From NCBI GenBank assembly GCA_031002005.1, contig CM061919.1, positions 18,919,687 through 18,983,686 of the forward strand: DNA of 64,000 bases. The letters run 5' to 3'. Positions 55,110 to 64,000 of the stretch are shown here, piece after piece. The stretch is from Vandiemenella viatica (lineage: Eukaryota > Arthropoda > Insecta > Orthoptera > Morabidae). The notes under the pieces are model-generated. The model ran no database searches and had not been told where the DNA came from. It saw nothing but the letters and a program-made list of their open reading frames with translations. A program made the position numbers and the translations under genes. Every line of letters starts with the position of its first letter. The stretch's first letter is position 1.

Positions 55110-56120
55110 CAATTCCTCTCTCCATTTTCCACTCTCTTCATTTTTGTCAATGTTGTTTTTTGTAAGTCGACACCGTTTGATAAATCATTAGAAAAGTTGG
55201 TACATAAATGTATTTTTTTCACGGAAAAGACTTCTGATAAAAAAAATAAAAATCAACCCCTTTCTCACTTTACACCCCTTAAGTTTTGCACAAACCCATA
55301 TTTTAATCCGATTTCAATAGACCTTTGCGACATATACTTTAAAACAAAGTGAAAAGGATAAATATTGTTCACACTAGTTTTAAAAACACTGCTTTTATCC
55401 CTTTCTACCCCCTTAATCATTGTCAATGATCTTTATAAAAAGCTGTAGTATCTATCCGATTTTGAAGAAAGATGCACACATATACCTTAAAACAAACAGA
55501 AAAATTCTCTCTACATTATTTTTAGAGAAACAACCCCTTTCACACTTTCCACCACCATAATTTTTGTTAATGTCCTTTACAAAAAGCTACGGAAGCCCAA
55601 TTCCTCTTCCCTTCTACACATACACGTCTTAATTTCTAATGTTCTTTATAGAAACTCACAATTTTTATCAGATTTCGATGGAATACTGCACACATATACT
55701 TAAAAACAAAGAGAAACATAGTATTTACATTCTGTTAACAAAACCCAACCCATTAGTCCCTTATCCGATTTAATTTTTGGAAACTTTCTTTATACAAAAC
55801 TACAGCTGTTATCCGGTACGATGGAATTTTGCACTTGTTTCCTTCAAACAAGAGGGAAAATCTGTCCATACTAGTTTTCCAAAAACAAAACTACCCTTCC
55901 TTCTACACCGCTTAATGTTTTTTCATACATACCTACAGTTTTTATCTGATATCAATGTAAATTTGCACACATATACTTTAAATCAAACAGAAAAATATTG
56001 TCTACATTTGGTATAAAAAAGACCAATCCCTCTTTCTCATTACCCCCACCGCTCTGAGTTTCCAATAATTTTCATAGAAACCCACAGTTTTAAATCCAGT
56101 CAAAATAATTTCAGCTATTT
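55110..56120. repeat. Diverged tandem array, ~140-bp period
   Basis: A repeated order of blocks: a C-rich segment (CCCTTTCTCACTTT), a TTTTTGTCAATG/CTTTATA segment, ATCCGATTTCxATG, and GCACACATATACTTTAAAA followed by CAAACAGAAAAAT. The last block recurs at about 55328, 55474, 55688, 55831 and 55965, giving intervals of 146, 214, 143 and 134 bp. Copies differ greatly from each other. No reading frame persists through the array. It resembles an old satellite or minisatellite block. Confidence 0.7.
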
Positions 56121-57943
56121 TTAAGTTATGGCTGAATATTCATAAAATAAATGTGCCCTAATGTCTCAAAATGTATATAAGATTTTAACTTGCATCCCTA
56201 CCTGTCACGTTGTGAAAATCCATTAAATATATTTGTTTCATGCATGATGCTAGAACAAACAGATATATTCCAGATACAGATTTGTATATGTGATATGTAT
56301 TAATGCCCGGATATTACAAGATTCGATTATCAAGCGGCAGCATTAACAGTTGTTGTGATTAGGTTGAAACTCAGCCTGGACTAAACTGTAAACTGACATT
56401 CCTTTCCACAGCATCCAACTCATACCGTTATAGAAATTGTTACGATATATCCAGCCAGAATTTTTTGAAAGCAAGCGTTGGGCTACCGGGAAATTCGCAA
56501 AATGCGAACTGCTGCGGTGTATTTAAAATACCAAACAAACTATAATACAACTAAAAATTTAATTATAGAATAATTGTTTAAAAAAAAAAAAAAAAAACTT
56601 GAAAATTAAAAAAAAAAAAAACGCACACATACACTAAACATTTTAAAATAAATTTCTAACTTGCTTAGAAGAAAATAAATATAAATGGACAATATTTTAC
56701 ATTACTATTATTGAAATTTTTAGATTAATCAGTTATTTTTGGAGTCGGTACCAGCCAAAACAAGTAAATTAAAAAATAAGAAATGACAATAATATCTAAA
56801 AATCATATTACTACTATCATTAATGCTAGAAACGTGTTTCACAAAACTGAAACACCTAATCATACTAACTGTAAAGCGTTTACCGCATAATACCGTCTAC
56901 CAACTGACAATGTAGTGCTAGAGATATGCCTCAACAACCAAAGAGGCGAGACACAGATTAAAATACCATCTAATTTGTTCCCCTAAACTTTCTCCCGCAA
57001 AAACAGTATCTGCCTCACTACATGCTGTAAAATAGTCGGAATTTTCATTCGTATTCCCCATGTCACCTCGAACACCAAACAAAGTTCAGTAATTCGTTCC
57101 TCGCGATATGTCAGATGCCACCGACTAAATAATAACTGATTAATGTAAAAATTTTAATAATAGTAATGTAAAATATTGTCATTTAGATTTATTTTCTTCT
57201 AAGCAAGGTATAAAGTTATTTTAAAAATTTTAGTGCTTTTATTGATGTGCTTTTATTTATTTATTTAGTTTTAAATATTATTCTCTTAACCCACTTTGTC
57301 AAACAAGTGAGAAAATTTCAATATTTCAAGTAGTAGGATTCTAAATTCACTCATAGCTGCTAGTACATAGAAGATTCTATTGACTTATAGATAAAATCAC
57401 AAACCATCACATTTATTCTCATATATCTGGCTCATGCAGCTGAGTTCAGCGCGTTCACAATTTGCTGTCAACGTGACTTTAGTTTAGTTGAATCTTGTGG
57501 ATTCTAATTTTAAAATCTCTAGAAAAAATTAAGTTTCATCTCCACACTCGCACAATCATGGAAAAAAAAAATTCTTCTTCGTTAAAATGGTGAATTTGGA
57601 ACAGCTCCTTTGGGCCGTATATAACAACCCTGTAATTCTTGTTCCTGTACACGTATCATAATGAGGTTACACAGCTACAGCAAACTTCAATCAATGCTGG
57701 GTTTCAGACACCTCCATTTAGTTTTTCATTTCGCAATATGCTCTAAAATACCTTAAAACAGTGTTTGTACGCTCCAATCAACGAATGGAAAATCTTAACT
57801 TAAAAATTTAAGATGGTACACATTCGTAGAGTTTCAGTGAAAAATGATTTCTATAAAATACCTTAACAACTTCTACTATAGTCAAACTTAATTTTGTGAT
57901 CAATAAGTGTTGCGACCAACCAATTTTTTTTTTATAATGTGCT
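56121..57943. other. Unassigned region
   Basis: AT-rich, with A runs at 56580-56598 and 56609-56621. No coding region, repeat or RNA signal recognised. Confidence 0.5.
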
Positions 57944-58100
57944 GTTTGGTAGTTCAGAGCTTAATGTACATTTCTTTTAAAGTCGACTGTCCTAACATCG
58001 AATCTCGGTCCCAATGTGAATTATTTGGGCCACTTGACATAGCTTCACCTCCGGCAAAGATTTGCTTTGCCCTGTAAAGAACGCTGGGATGTTCCGTGAC
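57944..58100 (+). mobile_element. Possible tRNA-like SINE
   Basis: TGGTAGTTCAGAGCTTAATG (A-box-like) is followed about 35 bp later by ACATCGAATCTCGG, which resembles a decayed B box. The spacing fits a tRNA head. Only one copy is seen in the window, so the call is weak. Confidence 0.35.
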
Positions 58101-58779
58101 TCGGGATGCACGTTGGCAGTAGGCACTAAACTCCATGGTTTGCCTAATAAAGAAATTAGTAATGTGTGTGTTTACAGAAGTCAGTATTTAATGGTCAGGA
58201 ATAAGTATGCACAATTTGATCAAAATATATTTCTGATGAACCCTTGTGAGCGCGACATCGTACAGTGTGCGTTGTCTTGCAGCGGAGCTGTTTGGGTGTT
58301 GCGACACAGTTCACCGTATTGTGGCTTGCCGCTCCATATTTCACGTCAGCCGACTTCCACCCTGCGCAGAAAAACAGCCGTACATCATCTTACCTCGGCT
58401 GTACAGCCCCTCGCCTTAAAAATTACACGGGCCTGCGCACATAGCCCCTGCACTACAATAGCCGCATACTACGAGCAGGCTGAATGTTCATTGTAGCCTC
58501 GTTCGTAGTTCTGTTCCAACGACACATCAGAAGCCTTTTTTGCAGTTTTCGTTAATTGTATCTCTCCTATGTATAATAAAGAAAACAAAATAAATAAAGA
58601 TTAATGATGTGTGAACCATTTGGCAACTACGTTTCCATACGCAAATAATCTTCACGGAGATGATGTGATAGGCAGCAAAGCAGTCGGAAACCTTAATATT
58701 TCCAGGTTAGCTGGATGACTCCGACAATTGCTCCGAGCCATATTGTCGCTCACGCTATTCATATCAAATTTATTCTTGA
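58101..58779. other. Unassigned; GC-richer ORF region
   Basis: A plus-strand frame of 144 codons (58062-58496) starts inside the possible SINE and runs through a GC-richer patch at 58240-58480. Its protein is Cys/His-containing but has no regular spacing and matches no family I know. Probably chance. Confidence 0.4.
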
Positions 58780-58815
58780 CTAGTTGACCCGACGGACGTT
58801 GTCCTGTCCAAATTT
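58780..58815 (-). mobile_element. Helitron-like 3' terminus
   Basis: On the minus strand a hairpin (GGAC-AAC-GTCC, complement at 58794-58804) lies ten bases before CTAG (58783 down to 58780), which is followed by T. This is the standard 3' end of a Helitron, and the sequence around it (GACAACGTCCGTCGGGTC) is of a type seen at many insect element ends. The element would extend to the right, but no 5' end is recognised. Confidence 0.45.
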
Positions 58816-59872
58816 AAATAAATTTGTTTGTGATCATTTTGTGAATTTGTGAAAAGCTGTTGAAAATGTGTAAACAAAGTAAAAATGAAAGCAAAAAAAA
58901 AATAACAATAAAAAAAATAAAAAAAATAAAAAACATATTTCAGAGTGATCATTGTGTTCATTAACGATTGAGTCCATGGATATTCAATATGAGGAGGAAT
59001 ACATTCAGATGTATGCTAATTGGAACTTTTATATTCCAGATGAATTCTATTGGCAGTACACCACTGAAATGTGAAATGTACCTGGAATGAGATCTACCTG
59101 GAACCATGCACTTTTGTTCCAAAATTTCTGTCACAATTAAATTATGTCAGAATTTCATGTTAACCTAATGACTTATTTTCTTCCGTTGAAATTGAAATCT
59201 CAGTGAACCTCAAGATGTTTTATTTACATTTCGATCATCGCACCACCAAATCGATTTTGATTGTTTCGTAAATCCAAAGACTTTTTATATATCATCGTAC
59301 ATTGTTTCCAAACGATCAATTTGCAAAATTGCCGAACTTTGCCAATCCCACAGTTCTTCGAAAGGTTGCATGTTGGAGTTTCATTAATTTGCTCATTCAG
59401 CGGAAGTCCAGGCTTTGCAGTATTGGTTACCTCTCCACAGAAACCTCACTGTGCTCTTTGTCTGTCCAGTGTGGAAATGTTTGAAGGAGTAACTTTGATG
59501 GGCATGTATTTGGTGTATCGTGTTACCGATGAGAGATGAAAGACGTGACTCAGAAAAACCTACTACGAAATATACTAAGGACGCCGCGAACGTTAACGTC
59601 CCTCCTCTGCCAGAACGCCGGCAGATAGTCTGATGCACCACCACCTGTACTAATGTGTTGTACAAATAAGCAGAAGATATAAACACTTAATAAATTTTAA
59701 AGTTACTCTCATTCGATCTCCGTTATTTATTTCTAGTACTTAATTTTCATAATTAATCTTTTTTTTTCTCATGGTTAAAAAAAATTGAAAATTTATAGTT
59801 TGTAAGTTAGGAACAAGAGCACATCAAAGTTTATGCCATGCTGTAATCCAGCGTTACAACTTTAAAGGACGC
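58816..59872. other. Unassigned, possibly Helitron interior
   Basis: Contains a decayed A-rich stretch at 58894-58935. A 97-codon minus-strand frame overlaps a 92-codon plus-strand frame in 59261-59686, with no recognised motif. No Helitron start is seen. Confidence 0.4.
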
Positions 59873-60016
59873 TCCGTGGTTCGGATTCCACGTTAAACTG
59901 TAGGTCCCAGAGGAAAGGAACTGGCCGTCCTACCTCTGACAGAATGGCTTAGTATGTCTCCTTCTGGAGGATCCAACCAACCTTCGGGTTGTGGACTAAG
60001 TTAAGTTAAGTTACAA
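59873..60016 (+). mobile_element. SINE body fragment (family 2-related)
   Basis: TTCGGATTCCACGTTAAACT followed by GTAGGTCCC matches the reverse complement of the body of the SINE at 48072-48371. The fragment ends in an AAGTT-type tandem tail (TAAGTTAAGTTAAGTT, about 59998-60013). The tRNA head is missing. Confidence 0.65.
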
Positions 60017-60299
60017 CTTTAAAACTAATTCATCTAAACTTAATAGGTGGGAAGGTGGATTCTTTGTAATAAACTATATCAAATTTTTCTTGTGCACCAC
60101 AGACAACAATTAGTCTGTCTGTTGAAGATTTTCGTATTCATTTCCAATTTAAGGAGAATGAATTATTAATACCAATACTTCAGTTCTTTGCCTGGAAATT
60201 ATTATTGATTCTAAGACGCCTAACTTTTCTAAAAAAGAAACTATATTGCCTTAATATACTAATAAACTTGTGTGATAACTAAAACCGAGGATCAATCAA

Positions 60300-60436
60300 A
60301 CATGAAGGAAACGTTTTATTTTTTTTCCATTGGATATATATGGAGAAAAAAATGTGCTAATGTATGTTTCAACATAGGCTTCTCCATTCTCTCTAAATTT
60401 TTTCCATCGGACTGACAGGTTTTCAACTCATTCGTT

Positions 60437-60473
<37 letters not shown>

Positions 60474-61145
60474 GGAAGTATTGTAGTTTTTAATCGTTGG
60501 AACCTTTCTTTGAAGCTTCTTAGGTATTCAAGCAGATAACAGACGTATACACCAGTTTTTAAACCAGGTTCATGATAAACTTGCCAGCTGGTAAATGATT
60601 TTTCCTTAGAAAATGCTTCTCAGATCATCCCATACTTATTTTTCAGTGTGTAATGGGGTACCCACGGTTCATCACTTGTGAGACCTCGCATAAAAGAATT
60701 CTAACTGAAAGTTGTTTTAAGGCTTCTCAGTAATTTATGTTATTACAGCCTTTTGACTGGTATTCAACATTCTTGGCATCCATTTTTAAATGACTTCGTT
60801 TAAACGTAACTCCTCTCTTATAATAGCCTTCCAATTGCCAGAACTTACACCATTTCCTCTACTGACTTCCTGTGTCTTTGTGAACAAGGTCTTGAATCTG
60901 CATAGTTGATACTCATCCTGTACACCTTCATGGAAGAACTTTAGCCACTTGAGTCTTTTCTGAATAATACACGAAACGTGTTCTGCTGTTTTAAGACGTT
61001 TATGTGCAAGAAACTTAATAACTGTGTGTTGTGCAGTGACCACGTGGATCTGCTGTTTAATAAAAACTGTATTAAATAAACAAACCACTAAGGAAGACAG
61101 TGCATAGTTATTCGAAGTGCTAACTACACGATGTTGATACATTAT
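60300..61145 (-). pseudogene. mariner-like transposase remnant
   Basis: Minus-strand reading gives, in order, an N-terminal DNA-binding segment (QHTVIKFLAHKRLKTAE at about 61010-61060), a broken middle, LTSDEPWVPHYTLKNK (60640-60690) which matches the mariner catalytic block 'xxDExWVhHY', and a C-terminal piece EKSFTSWQVYHEPGLK (60560-60615). The Asp of the catalytic block is kept, but the copy has many frameshifts and lacks most of the catalytic domain. A 31-bp A run (60441-60471) lies in its 3' part. No inverted repeats are recognised. It is a dead DNA transposon. Confidence 0.65.
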
Positions 61146-61574
61146 CTAACGCCAAATTATTCCGCATATTCACATAATAAGTCACCGTAGATTCTTATGA
61201 CAGGTAATTGACGGATTGCATTCGTTATTCTTAGCCGTCGCACATCACTGAAAAAGGATAAAACGTACATCCTCAACAACAAGTTAGATAGCTAAACAAA
61301 CTGATTCCAGTAAGTAGGAATGAAGACTCGGCATCTAATTTATACTCGAAAGCACGTCAAATGCACTGCAAGTGCTCCTTCACGCTCCAGTCGTTATATT
61401 TTATATATTCAAGAGATAAAAGAAATTCTAGATTTCCTAGTTACGGAAATTCATACATCACTGACATGTCTCCCAATGAATGTATGTTAAATTTATATGT
61501 TTTTTAAAATATTGTGTGGACAGTTGGCTCAGTGTACCTAGAGAGTCCGTCGGGATTTTCAGCTTCGAACAGAA
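61146..61574. other. Unassigned spacer
   Basis: Nothing recognised between the mariner remnant and the tRNA-like SINE. Confidence 0.5.
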
Positions 61575-61575
61575 A

Positions 61576-61652
61576 GATATTGTTTCATCGGGAATCGAAC
61601 CCAGGTCGTATAAACCACAGCCGTCTCTTTACCGATTGAGCTACGTGGCTCC
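61576..61652 (-). mobile_element. tRNA-derived SINE head (family 5)
   Basis: Minus strand. GTAGCTCAATCGG (complement at 61632-61644) is a good A box and GGTTCGATTCC (complement at 61591-61601) a perfect B box, spaced as in a tRNA. The acceptor stem (GGAGCCA against TGAAACA) and the anticodon stem do not pair, so this is a SINE promoter head rather than a tRNA gene. Confidence 0.65.
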
Positions 61653-63848
61653 TTACACTTTGTTACAACCAAAGGTTCTCCTGAAAGCGTCTTCCACAAA
61701 GCTCCACCAAGACTTTTTTTTATGTACACACCAATCAATTTAACAGAACTTCCGCAAACTAAACTGATTTTCTACCCAGTACATTTCGGGCCCATTCGAA
61801 GCATATTCATGGATAGCTATCAATATGAACGGACCCTTACAATGGTGAAAGTTTGTCATGATAACTTAAAGAATATATAACAGTTATCGTCAAGATAATT
61901 CTAGATCCACAATTTACATTGTTTCAGGCTCCCAATATGGAGTAAATTTCCTTAGGTTCAATTTTACTCTTTCATCGAAATGTGATTCACTAACTGTGCT
62001 TGTACTTCAATTAAAATATTACTTTATCGTGAAATGCCATTACGAGTACGGTTAGTAATAATTATAACAACGAGTGACATTACAGTCTTAAGTGAGATGA
62101 ACGTAAAGACCATCTCTGTAATGAACTTTCCTTCATCAAAACCTTACGATGTAAACGGCACTTTCGACTTAATGTGGACTCTGAATCACGGAGTATCCAA
62201 AAGACAAGAAGCAAAACCACGGCTCGTCCACATTTCAAAACGCCAGCCTAGACTGCGATTCCAAGATGGTAGCTATCATTCCCTACCACGATTCGAACAG
62301 GCCGCTCCTAAAAATGGAAAGAAAGCCAGAAATACATGTTTTTTGTTATTCTTCTGGAGCGAATCGTAGGACAAGTTACACCACTGAGTGCGCCCTATTT
62401 GTTCTTTGTTTTAATATGGTGAGACAAGTTATTGACTGACAACGGTCCATAGCTCACAGAAACTGCGGAATATCGTTGAGCGTACACTAAGCAATGTTCT
62501 CTTACTCCAAACTGCTGAACCTCTCACGCAAGGAGATTATAAATCCATAAAAGTAAAATAAGTTTCAATTACTTGCATACAACTACTGTTGGAAAACTGT
62601 GAGATTAATAAATTTTATATCATAAAAAAGTTAAAACCCACTAGTAATAGGCAATAAATTGTGAAACTTTCGGTGTGAAATGAATGTAATTATATATCTT
62701 AGATAGACAGCAATAAAATGTATTGGTGGCAAAAGTAACTGGTATGAAATGTTATAACACTACATAGACCTTATATGTTAGAGCAATAGTGACACTATCT
62801 TTAATACAAATAGCGAAGATAGCTCATTTGTTAGCGAAAACTATGACTTTGATTTTATAAAAACAGCTTTATTCTAAATGAGTTAATTCTCGTCATATTA
62901 GGGAGGCTAAAATACACCATGCAGGAAGTAGGAGTAATAACTGTATCGGCTATGTGATATTTTAGTATAGCTGCAACACTTTTTTTAAAGTGTGTTAATG
63001 AATTACTCCATTAGACGAAAGCTTACTACAAAACCAAGGCGTACAAGAGTTGCTTCGAAAATAGCAAGATTAGGAGAGCATCTCATTCGTTATAATTTTT
63101 TAGTGGAGTTTTATTATATCTCCATGATACCCAGTCTCAAACGTGCCACATTATATTCATAGGGTAGCACCGATTTTAGAAAATGTGATGACATCTTCTT
63201 CTGCGGTTTCTGAAAATATCACTTTCAAGATTAGCTACTCATGTGATGCTACACTAGTATTAGCTACTATCTGCGCGTTAACGGAGAACCTGATTAAAAT
63301 TATTTTTAGATGTAAAAATGTTGTACAGTAAATTAAAAAATTTTCTCGGTAATCAATAACTTTTTGAAGTAAATATTTTGAAAATGATACAAGTATACCA
63401 GCCAAACCATGAATAAAAGTGACTTTTTTAACGTTTTTAACTATTCTGGAATTATGCATATTTATCATGTCAATCCAATGAGCTTAAAAAAAACTTATAA
63501 ACTGCAAATGACAGCATAGTAACGATCACACATTCATTTTGTGCAAACTTAAATGCGTGTAATTCTGATCATTGATAGTGATTTGTTCAAAAAAATATGC
63601 CAAAAACTACAAACTGAAAAAATACGAAAGCTTAAGCCTACTAAAGTTGAATCTCTTTTCCGATTTGTGAAGTAAAAATCTACTCTATTGCTGTATTTTA
63701 TAAATCTGGCTGTAACAAATGAGTAAATTTAATCTTCATAAATCGTGTATCAAAAATATAATGGAAATCGCCAATTCCATGGGCGCATATGTATAAGTAT
63801 GTTGTGGATCGAGAAAGTCAACTATATAAATTATATTCGTTCCTGAAT

Positions 63849-63894
<46 letters not shown>

Positions 63895-64000
63895 CAAACA
63901 CTCATTTTTTTTCTCCCGCACCACTTCAACTTCAACTTCTAAACTACTTTCTTACTAACACCAGCACGATTACGAAGTAAAATCGGAAAAAAATAATTTA
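61653..64000. other. Unassigned AT-rich end of window
   Basis: No recognised family. A 111-codon plus-strand frame at 62034-62369, with a basic second half (RLVHISKRQPRLRFQDG), is the only longer frame and matches nothing I know. A 42-bp poly-T tract lies at 63851-63892. Confidence 0.5.
63851..63892. repeat. Poly-T tract (42 bp)
   Basis: Forty-two consecutive T. On the minus strand this is a long poly-A, so it may be the tail of a retroposed sequence lying to the left. No family is recognised there. Confidence 0.9.

Noticed and set aside
55047..55352. A 101-residue protein
   Set aside because: It overlaps the start of a tandem array and its frame is not kept in other units.
58062..58496. 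A host gene exon encoding 144 residues
   Set aside because: It begins in a SINE-like sequence, has no recognised motif and no splice or family support.
59261..59686. Overlapping 92- and 97-codon genes
   Set aside because: Opposite-strand frames with no recognisable domain; probably chance.
61576..61652. A tRNA gene
   Set aside because: A and B boxes are good, but the acceptor and anticodon stems do not pair; it is a SINE head.
1..64000. CRISPR array, bacterial operon or prophage
   Set aside because: No regularly spaced repeats with unique spacers, no ribosome binding sites with packed genes; all coding remnants are eukaryotic mobile elements.

Overview
This is an AT-rich, gene-poor stretch of animal nuclear DNA, almost certainly from an insect with a large, repeat-swollen genome. 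The basis is the mix of repeats: Penelope-like elements (PLEs), CR1/L2-like, RTE-like and I-like LINEs, Ty3/Gypsy, hAT, mariner and Helitron remnants, and several tRNA-derived SINE families. The type of SINE core sequence suggests a polyneopteran (orthopteran, stick-insect or cockroach-like), but that is inference. I found no convincing host gene, no intact tRNA or rRNA gene, no CRISPR array and no bacterial-style operon.

Layout. 0.6-4.4 kb: a degenerate PLE on the minus strand with inverted ends, interrupted by a 1.57-kb hAT transposon that has a perfect 8-bp target duplication, and carrying a 123-bp palindrome. 4.9-5.2 kb: a SINE with a perfect 10-bp target duplication. 5.2-11.2 kb: no recognised gene, one long poly-A tract. 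11.2-15.6 kb: a decayed gag-like frame, then a 5'-truncated CR1/L2-like LINE (minus) abutting a decayed Gypsy pol (plus). 16.4-17.8 kb: two RTE-like LINE pieces in opposite orientation. 18.5-21.9 kb: a long but broken CR1/L2-like LINE with SGNH esterase-like, endonuclease and reverse transcriptase (RT) parts. 22.1-22.8 kb: a short Helitron copy. 25.1-27.7 kb: a LINE (minus) split by a single in-frame stop. 27.7-28.8 kb: a second PLE flanked by inverted copies of its own 3' end. 30.6-33.8 kb: a third PLE (minus) into which an I-like LINE with a 627-codon open frame and a SINE have both inserted. 36.2-40.0 kb: a probable hAT holding a 2.76-kb Helitron-like element, which itself holds a SINE. 40-46.6 kb: mostly unassigned. 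46.6-54 kb: a short unexplained ORF with an (AAT)n tail, a LINE tail fragment and several SINEs. 55.1-56.1 kb: a diverged tandem array. 58.8-61.7 kb: a Helitron 3' end, SINE pieces and a mariner remnant. The rest is unassigned AT-rich DNA ending in a 42-bp poly-T tract.

The coding pieces do not work together as a pathway. They are independent mobile elements, mostly dead, and their nesting gives a relative order of insertion. The most interesting observations are hammerhead-like core motifs at several PLE ends, the three-layer nests at 30.6-33.8 and 36.2-40.0 kb, the esterase-bearing LINE, a LINE 3' region that shares a SINE core, and the tandem array at 55 kb. All family names are from pattern recognition by eye; no database search was run.
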